A stretch of 46,952 nucleotides of DNA from Hadarchaeum sp964343275 (GTDB lineage: Archaea > Hadarchaeota > Hadarchaeia > Hadarchaeales > Hadarchaeaceae), in contig CAYFIY010000009.1 in assembly GCA_964343275.1 (NCBI GenBank), forward strand, positions 1-46,952, given 5' to 3'. Each line of letters begins with the position of its first letter. Positions within the stretch are counted from its first letter, which is position 1. The translations under genes and the position numbers were made by a program. Under the pieces are notes generated by a model, which saw only the letters and a list, made by a program, of their open reading frames with translations, was not told the origin of the DNA and did not search any database. Shown here in pieces: positions 41,641-46,952 of the stretch.

Positions 41641-42210
41641 GTGCACATGGGGAAAGGGGAGTTCACCTTCCCAGTTCAAAATTGTCCCATTTGTGGAGCT
41701 AAAGGCACTTTTCAGGTTACCGGTAGGATGAATAATATCCCTTTCTTTGGAGAGACGATGGAAACCCTTGTGTTATGCAGCGGTTGTATGTTCAAGCACT
41801 CGGACGTCCTGCACCTAAGGCAACGGGAACCATCGCGTCACGAGTATAAGATATCGTCTTCGGGCGATATGAATGTCAGGGTTGTGAAGTCGGGTACTGC
41901 TACGATCAAAATTCCAGAGCTTGGTGTGACAATCAAGCCGAGTTCGGGTAGCCGAGGTTACATATCAAATGTTGAGGGGGTCCTTAACAGAGTTAAGGAG
42001 GCGATAGTTTTTGCCATGTCGGACGCAAGTCCGGCTAGACGTCGCGTAGCGGAGAGAAAGCTCAAAACTCTTGGAGCCATTATGCATGGTCTTAAGAAAA
42101 CCAATTTGATTGTGATGGATCCCTTTGGTCACAGCGCAATTATCGATAAAAGGGCCAAGAGACGCAAACTAACAAAGAAGGAACTTGCATTCTTGGAAGC
42201 TTCAACGTAG
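41641..42210 (+). CDS. ZPR1-type zinc finger protein
   Basis: A 189-residue archaeal ZPR1 protein. The zinc finger is CPICGAKGTFQVTGRMNNIP and ends with the pair LCSGC; a GETMETLVLC segment lies between, as in the family. The C-terminal half is a beta-rich domain (SGTATIKIPELGVTIKPSSG, VEGVLNRVKEAI, FGHSAIIDKRA). Eukaryotic ZPR1 acts with elongation factor 1A folding; the archaeal version may do likewise, which is an inference. GTG 41641 or ATG 41647 can serve as start. The stop overlaps the convergent aCPSF1 gene by 9 bases. Confidence 0.86.
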   Translation: MHMGKGEFTFPVQNCPICGAKGTFQVTGRMNNIPFFGETMETLVLCSGCMFKHSDVLHLRQREPSRHEYKISSSGDMNVRVVKSGTATIKIPELGVTIKPSSGSRGYISNVEGVLNRVKEAIVFAMSDASPARRRVAERKLKTLGAIMHGLKKTNLIVMDPFGHSAIIDKRAKRRKLTKKELAFLEAST

Positions 42211-44106
42211 CCTTAGGGTTTCCAGATTCAATGGTGCTCTCGTCTCGGCCCTGAAAAGTTTGTGGAGAGTTCCAGCTATATCCACGCACTTGCGTTCATC
42301 GCCATGGACGCTGATGATTCGATCAGGCTTTGGCATCAGTCTGCGAATGTAGTTCAGTAATTGCGCTCTGTCTGAATGTCCGCTGAACCCTTCTGTTGTT
42401 TTTATCTCCATATTAACCTTTATTTCCTCAAGTTTTCCTTTTTCATTGCGCATTGAAATTTCTCTCCACCCTTTCTGTATTCTACGTCCCATCGATCCCT
42501 CTCCTTGGTATCCAACAAAGATTAGTGTATTCTTCGGGTCTGGAGCTAATCGTTTGAAATACTCAATCACGGGACCACCTGTCATCATGCCCGCTGTGGA
42601 CAATATCACTGAGGATCCTCCATCGATTACTTCCGTTCTATGGTTCGGGTTTGAGACCTTTGTAAACATTTCCGAGATAAATGGGTTTTCATCTCCTTTG
42701 AATATCATCTCTCGAAGCTCTGGAGATAGGTACTCAGGATATGCAGTATGGATGGCGGTAGCTTCCCATATCATACCATCCAGATACACCGGGACGCTAT
42801 CCAGTATTTTGTTGCGTCTGGACATCTCGAGCAATACCATTATTTCCTGAGCCCTTCCGACTGAAAATGCTGGGATGACTACTTTCCCACCGCGTTTTGT
42901 CGTTTCGTTAATTATTTGGATAAATGCTTTTTCAGCGTCGGCTCTGAACGGCTGAATATCTTCATGTCCTCCGTACGTGCTTTCTATAATCAAGGTTTCC
43001 ACTCGGGGGAAACTATAGACAGCAGGTGAAAACAGTCGCGTATGGTTAAATTTCATGTCGCCGGTGTAGACTATATTGTAAAGACCATCGCCGATATGGA
43101 GATGGATTAGGGCAGATCCTAAGATATGCCCAGCATTATGAAGCGTGATTTTAACATCCGGAGCAATGTCAGTTACATCTCCGTAGTCTAAAGGGATGCA
43201 ACGAGATACGAAGGAGCCAATATCCCTTTTTGTGTAGGGCTTGGTTTTGTTCTCACGTTCCGCTATTTCGACATAGTCTAGTTGAAGAAGCACTGCCAAA
43301 TCGCGTGTAGCAGGGGTGCAATAGACTGGTCCCTCAAAACCATACTTGAAAAGGTATGGTACGAAACCACAGTGGTCTAAATGAGCATGGGTTAAGATAA
43401 CTGCGTCTAGCTCAGGGAGTCTCACCTCTGGCACTTCTAAGTGGGGGAAGGCCTTATCTTCGGCTGCCACGTTCACGCCGCAGTCCAACAATACCTTGCT
43501 TTCTGGAGTTTGCAACAGGAGGCACGACCTTCCGACTTCACGAGCGCCACCCAGATGTGTAAGGCGCACCCAGCTATCTTTTGCCTTTTGCTCTCGGTGA
43601 ATTCGCTTTCCTATCTTTCTGAGGATGCTCCGTCTCTCCGATCCACTATAAATCATGGAAAGCCTGATGTTTCGGACTACATCCGATTTTATTGGCGGGG
43701 ACCTGATCACGCGTGGGGTCCAGCTTATCTTGTGCATGACTTCTCTGAGGAGGGTCCCCCCCCTGCCTATAGCGACGCCCGGCTTTTCCGTCTCTATCGT
43801 GACCTCCCCCACATCGTCGCTGAAAATTATATCGGTAATCCCAGCATCGGCCGGTATTAGCTTTCTGATTTGTTTCTCGGCCTCTTCTTTATTGGATAAA
43901 ATTGATGGATCTGGGCGAAGGATTATTCTCTTCCTGATCTTACGGGCGAAGTCCTTTATCATCTCACCATTGTCCATCAACAAATCCAAGTTCTTGCAGT
44001 AGAGTACTACTCTGGGTCCCTCAAAGTTTATATCAGAGACAGCGTCGGCAAATGGCATCTCCTTAACGGTTGCCTTTATTTCCCTGAGTAAATTTTCAGC
44101 AGCCAT
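42202..44106 (-). CDS. fttA: Transcription termination factor aCPSF1 (FttA), KH + MBL + beta-CASP
   Basis: A 634-residue archaeal CPSF73-like RNA endonuclease. Residues about 1-150 hold KH domains (ETEKPGVAIGRGGTLLREV). The metallo-beta-lactamase core follows with LTHAHLDHCGF, and the beta-CASP region with ESTYGGHED, a GRAQEIMVLLE helix and STAGMMTGGPVIEYF. The C-terminus has GFSGHSDRAQLLNYI and a VHGDE motif, which complete the metal site. aCPSF1/FttA cleaves nascent RNA at U-rich 3' ends to terminate transcription. ATG 44106 sits 26 bases after the proteasome gene stop. Confidence 0.95.
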   Translation of the reverse strand: MAAENLLREIKATVKEMPFADAVSDINFEGPRVVLYCKNLDLLMDNGEMIKDFARKIRKRIILRPDPSILSNKEEAEKQIRKLIPADAGITDIIFSDDVGEVTIETEKPGVAIGRGGTLLREVMHKISWTPRVIRSPPIKSDVVRNIRLSMIYSGSERRSILRKIGKRIHREQKAKDSWVRLTHLGGAREVGRSCLLLQTPESKVLLDCGVNVAAEDKAFPHLEVPEVRLPELDAVILTHAHLDHCGFVPYLFKYGFEGPVYCTPATRDLAVLLQLDYVEIAERENKTKPYTKRDIGSFVSRCIPLDYGDVTDIAPDVKITLHNAGHILGSALIHLHIGDGLYNIVYTGDMKFNHTRLFSPAVYSFPRVETLIIESTYGGHEDIQPFRADAEKAFIQIINETTKRGGKVVIPAFSVGRAQEIMVLLEMSRRNKILDSVPVYLDGMIWEATAIHTAYPEYLSPELREMIFKGDENPFISEMFTKVSNPNHRTEVIDGGSSVILSTAGMMTGGPVIEYFKRLAPDPKNTLIFVGYQGEGSMGRRIQKGWREISMRNEKGKLEEIKVNMEIKTTEGFSGHSDRAQLLNYIRRLMPKPDRIISVHGDERKCVDIAGTLHKLFRAETRAPLNLETLRLR

Positions 44107-44131
44107 GCTCCCACCGTTTTAGTGCATAAAG

Positions 44132-44761
44132 CTAAGCTAGATTTTTTATCTCATCAGAGGAAAGTTCATTGTACCCTTTTTTTGTCACGATGGCGACCAT
44201 GATTTCGTTTCCGGTCGCAATATCCCGTTTCATCGCGGCCTTTAATGCCCTCACGGCTATGGGGATTGCATCATTGGTCTCCATCTCACCCTTAAACTCG
44301 GTTTCGAGCACGCCGTATGCCACAGGTGAACCCGAACCAGTTGAGACCAAATTTTCCTCAGTCATGCCTCCATCCAAGTCGATGAAGAACAGCCTTGGTT
44401 CGTTTTCTTCCATACCGCCGACCAGTAGGTTAGCTAGGTATGGTAAGGTGTTCATGACGTTGGAAGTCAACTTAGCGCAGGACCCAACACTCATGGGATT
44501 GCCTTCGCGCATTTCATAGTACTTTGTTTCGGCTCTCATCATATTGACGAGCTGCTCAGTGTCTGCGACTCCCCCGGCCGTAGTAAACGCAATGTGGTCA
44601 GTTATGTTGTAGACTTTCCTTGCCTTCTTGCTAGCCACGAGGTATCCCATGGTGGCACGGGTGTCCGTAGCTAGCACCACCCCATCTTTACAAACGATTC
44701 CAACTGTGGTCGTGCCCTCAAGGTATTTTAGTTTATCATCTTTCAATTCAATACGCTCCAA
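44132..44761 (-). CDS. psmB: Proteasome beta subunit
   Basis: A 209-residue 20S proteasome beta subunit. The propeptide is about 15 residues and ends in EG before the active Thr in TTTVGIVCKDGVVLATDTRAT; the conserved Asp and Lys appear at VLATDTRA and the VASKKARKVYNI segment. GGVADTEQL and TGSGSPVAYGVLE match the family, so autoprocessing is expected. The gene is divergent from egsA. ATG 44761 is the family-consistent start. Confidence 0.95.
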   Translation of the reverse strand: MERIELKDDKLKYLEGTTTVGIVCKDGVVLATDTRATMGYLVASKKARKVYNITDHIAFTTAGGVADTEQLVNMMRAETKYYEMREGNPMSVGSCAKLTSNVMNTLPYLANLLVGGMEENEPRLFFIDLDGGMTEENLVSTGSGSPVAYGVLETEFKGEMETNDAIPIAVRALKAAMKRDIATGNEIMVAIVTKKGYNELSSDEIKNLA

Positions 44762-44838
44762 AAATGCCGCATTAGAAGCGACGATAGGAACTTGTGGTAT
44801 TCGTATATAAAGTTATCCGCAAATTTTAGTGCGGTGGT

Positions 44839-45891
44839 TTGTTGAAAGAGCCGAAGCAAATAGAGCTACCAAGGGAAGTCTGGATAGGCCCACGAGTGAT
44901 TTCCGAAGTGGTAGATATTTGTAAACGATTGTGTCCAGGAAGGAGAGCTTTGATAGTGGCAGATCCCCGAACATTCAAGTTTATCGGGTCGAGTGTCAAA
45001 CTCCAGATTGAACGCGCAAAGTTTACCGCAGTGCCGGCTATTATAAAGGAGGCGGACTTGCCTACCGTTGCTAAGGTAAGAAAAATTGCCCGAAGTAAAG
45101 TTGATTTCTTCTTAGGAGTTGGTGGAGGTAAATGCATCGATGTCGCTAAATTAGCTTCTTTTGAGGAAGGTAAGCCATTTGTTTCTGTCCCCACTGCTGC
45201 TTCACACGACGGTATAGCTTCCTCTAGGGCCTCCTTAAGGGGCGGCAAAAGACCGACGTCGGTTCAGACTCACGCGCCTATAGCCATAGTCGCGGATACT
45301 ATCGTTATCAAACGCGCTCCATACCGTTTGTTGGCTGCCGGTTGTGGAGACATCATCTCCAATTTAACTGCGGTTCGTGACTGGCAGATGGCGCAACGCC
45401 TGAACGGTGAGCCGTACAGCGAATATGCGGCAACGCTATCGCTGGTTAGTTATCAACTGGTAGTGGAAAACGCAGAAGCCATTCACCGGCACACTGAGGA
45501 GAGCGTCAGGAAAGTGGTGAAGTCTCTCATCTCGAGCAGCGTGGCGATGGCGATAGCAGGTAACAGCAGGCCAGCTAGCGGAGCAGAGCACCTCTTTAGT
45601 CATGCCTTGGATATTATCGCCCCCAGGCACGCTCTTCATGGCGAGCAGTGTGGTGTGGGGGCAATAATGATGGCATATCTTCACGGTGAGGACTGGGAGT
45701 CCGTCAGAAAGTCACTAAAAACCATCCGATCTCCGACCAACGCAAGGGAACTTGGGATACCTGCGAAGTATATTATCAAGGCGTTGACGGTGGCCCATAA
45801 GATTAGGCTAGATCGCTACACTGTCTTGAAGAGCGGCCTCAGCAGAAAAGCGGCTGAAAGGTTGGCCAAGTTTACCGGGGTTATTCCCTAG
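44839..45891 (+). CDS. egsA: sn-Glycerol-1-phosphate dehydrogenase
   Basis: A 350-residue enzyme that reduces dihydroxyacetone phosphate to sn-glycerol-1-phosphate, setting archaeal lipid stereochemistry. The NAD(P)-binding motif is GVGGGKCIDVAKL, then VSVPTAASHDGIASSRASL (a signature of the archaeal enzyme), and zinc ligands in AEHLFSHALD and ALHGEQCGVG. Length is normal. Start is TTG (44839 or 44842) after GGTGG. It is divergent from psmB and ends 11 bases into the convergent cyclophilin-like gene. Confidence 0.95.
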   Translation: MLKEPKQIELPREVWIGPRVISEVVDICKRLCPGRRALIVADPRTFKFIGSSVKLQIERAKFTAVPAIIKEADLPTVAKVRKIARSKVDFFLGVGGGKCIDVAKLASFEEGKPFVSVPTAASHDGIASSRASLRGGKRPTSVQTHAPIAIVADTIVIKRAPYRLLAAGCGDIISNLTAVRDWQMAQRLNGEPYSEYAATLSLVSYQLVVENAEAIHRHTEESVRKVVKSLISSSVAMAIAGNSRPASGAEHLFSHALDIIAPRHALHGEQCGVGAIMMAYLHGEDWESVRKSLKTIRSPTNARELGIPAKYIIKALTVAHKIRLDRYTVLKSGLSRKAAERLAKFTGVIP

Positions 45892-46240
45892 ACCGTTTAA
45901 CTGTTATCCAATCTCCAGTCTTTAGATCGCGAAATTTTTCAATCCCGTCTTTTATTCGAGCGAAGGTCTCAACAGGACTTATCGGTTGCGAGCTTCCGTA
46001 GAATATGCAAAAAGCGGGTCCGTCTGGCCAATATGAAACGTCACCAGCTTTCGTGCTCGAGGTCGGTTTCTCGATCTGGATTTTGACCGAAATATCGAAA
46101 TAGATCTCTTCCTTCCAAATCTCAACCTTTGCTTCAAATGGTAAAGCTGACCAGATAGCTTGCGTGGTTTTTTGTACCTCTTTCTCAAGAATCTCAGCTT
46201 CCACCTCGAAGTTCTTAGCTCTTATGTAAATTTTTTTCAT
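45881..46240 (-). CDS. Cyclophilin-like fold protein
   Basis: A 119-residue protein of the archaeal/bacterial cyclophilin-like group (COG2164-type). It starts KKIYIRAKNFEVEAEILEKE, then AIWSALPFEAKVEIWKEEIYFDI, and has GDVSYWPDGPAFCIFYGSSQPISP, the motif that closes the pocket. Despite the fold, peptidyl-prolyl isomerase residues of true cyclophilins are not conserved, so a binding role is more likely. ATG 46240 is preceded by GGGAAC. Function unknown. It overlaps the end of egsA by 11 bases in convergent orientation. Confidence 0.78.
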   Translation of the reverse strand: MKKIYIRAKNFEVEAEILEKEVQKTTQAIWSALPFEAKVEIWKEEIYFDISVKIQIEKPTSSTKAGDVSYWPDGPAFCIFYGSSQPISPVETFARIKDGIEKFRDLKTGDWITVKRSRE

Positions 46241-46335
46241 GTTCCCGCGTAATTATATACCGCAGATTTTATGAGCATTTCGAGGCCCCAAAGTGCAAAA
46301 TATTGGTAAGTCTACTAATGTCGGTGGTGCATGAG

Positions 46336-46854
46336 ATGATTTCCAGGGAGGAAGTACTCCACGTAGTACGTGAGGCCGGATGCCTAGATGATGTTATTCA
46401 GCACATCTTGGCCGTAGAACGAGTTGCCCTCTCGATCGCGGAGATAGTCAAGGCAAATGGTTACGAAATTGATATCGGGCTCGTTAGCCTTGGAAGTTTG
46501 GTCCACGATATCGGTAGAACTGTCACTCATGCCGTCAACCATGGGGTTGAGGGTGCTAAAATTCTAAGGAGAATGGGTTTGGGAGACCTCGCCCACTTTG
46601 CGGAGAGACACGTGGGTTCGGGCATACCTGCGAGCGAGGCAAAGGAACTGGGGATGCCTGAAAAGGACTTAGTCCCCGTTACATTGGAGGAAAAGGTCGT
46701 GACTTATGCCGATAAACTCACCAATGGATGTAGAAAGGATACATACGAGAGGGCCCTACAGTGTTTCAAGTCAAAGTTAGGACTCCAGCACCCTGCTGTT
46801 GACAGATTTAGACGGCTTCATGAGGAAATCCATAACATGATAGGTAATAAATAG
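46336..46854 (+). CDS. HD-domain protein (predicted metal-dependent phosphohydrolase)
   Basis: A 172-residue HD superfamily protein. The order of metal ligands is visible: HILAVERVALSIAEIV, then LVHDIGRT (the HD pair), a histidine in HAVNHGVEGAKIL, FAERHVGSGIP, and the final Asp in VVTYADKLTNG. Such proteins hydrolyse nucleotides or phosphate esters; the substrate here is unknown. ATG 46336 has GGTGGTG 7 bases upstream; ATG 46318 or GTG 46324 would add 4-6 residues. It is followed after about 70 bases by a gene cut by the window edge. Confidence 0.82.
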   Translation: MISREEVLHVVREAGCLDDVIQHILAVERVALSIAEIVKANGYEIDIGLVSLGSLVHDIGRTVTHAVNHGVEGAKILRRMGLGDLAHFAERHVGSGIPASEAKELGMPEKDLVPVTLEEKVVTYADKLTNGCRKDTYERALQCFKSKLGLQHPAVDRFRRLHEEIHNMIGNK

Positions 46855-46921
46855 ATGAAGATAAAATAGAGATACGTGAAGTCGAAATAAAGACCTTCAT
46901 TAGAGGCTGAGTGTGGTCGAT

Positions 46922-46952
46922 ATGTCAATGAAAGTCACAATTTTTGATGTAC
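46922..46952 (+). CDS. Start of a gene cut by the right edge
   Basis: ATG 46922 (or 46928) opens a frame coding for MSMKVTIFDV before the window ends. The GTGGTCGAT just upstream could serve as a ribosome binding site, and the residues look like a first beta-strand of an alpha/beta protein. Ten codons are too few to name a family. Confidence 0.35.
   Translation, partial: MSMKVTIFDV

Noticed and set aside
1..46952. CRISPR arrays, insertion sequences, rRNA genes, prophage genes.
   Set aside because: No regularly spaced repeats, transposase motifs, terminal inverted repeats, rRNA or phage structural genes were seen on either strand.

Overview
The window is archaeal chromosome. Evidence for Archaea is direct: glycerol-1-phosphate dehydrogenase (archaeal lipid stereochemistry), archaeal-type LeuRS and AlaRS, P0-type L10 and P1-type L12, Spt5, the secE-spt5-L11-L1-L10-L12 gene order, LSm-L37e, DtdA, the KH/MBL/beta-CASP factor aCPSF1 (FttA), proteasome beta subunit, FtsZ plus SepF, and a tRNA-Ala with an intron at the canonical 37/38 site. 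Ribosome binding sites of the GGTGATC/GGAGG type precede many genes. FtsZ with SepF suits a euryarchaeal-type lineage, possibly uncultured; I cannot name a genus from the sequence.

Region 1 (about 1-25,104) is a surface-glycan island. It holds at least six glycosyltransferases, two paralogous GT-B-like transferases in opposite orientation, four sugar-nucleotide SDR genes, a B12-binding radical SAM enzyme, a WbpB-WbpD-WbpE-like cassette for a 3-acetamido sugar (4175-6712), and a tight six-gene minus-strand operon (9566-16145). That operon reads NeuB, KdsC-like phosphatase, SDR reductase, aldehyde dehydrogenase, full-length transketolase, NeuA. It looks like a route to a CMP-activated ulosonic acid (sialic-acid class) that lacks the usual UDP-GlcNAc epimerase and aminotransferase genes and has transketolase and ALDH instead. 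This is the best candidate in the window for an undescribed pathway. No oligosaccharyltransferase, flippase or polymerase is visible here.

Region 2 (25,172-33,093) has a small plus-strand operon (YjbQ-family protein, a frameshifted RNase H-like exonuclease, family-4 uracil-DNA glycosylase). A badly decayed DUF434 pseudogene follows; its old start codon overlapped the leuS stop. Then come leuS and alaS.

Region 3 (33,243-38,832) is an informational and division block on the minus strand: dtdA, ftsZ, secE (58 aa), spt5, an OB-fold protein, L11, L1, L10 and L12.

Region 4 (38,911-46,952) has tRNA-Val(GAC), a DUF5655-like pseudogene, a membrane HExxH protein, intron-containing tRNA-Ala(GGC), L37e and LSm. 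Next are a PUA-domain protein, SepF and ZPR1, then aCPSF1, the proteasome beta subunit, egsA, a cyclophilin-like protein and an HD-domain protein. A gene is cut by the right edge.

A cross-cutting observation: three otherwise intact genes (WbpD-like acetyltransferase, UDG, L37e) have homology extending upstream of any ATG/GTG/TTG. In two of them a strong ribosome binding site sits right before ATT or GTC. Either non-canonical starts are used here or the sequence carries point errors.
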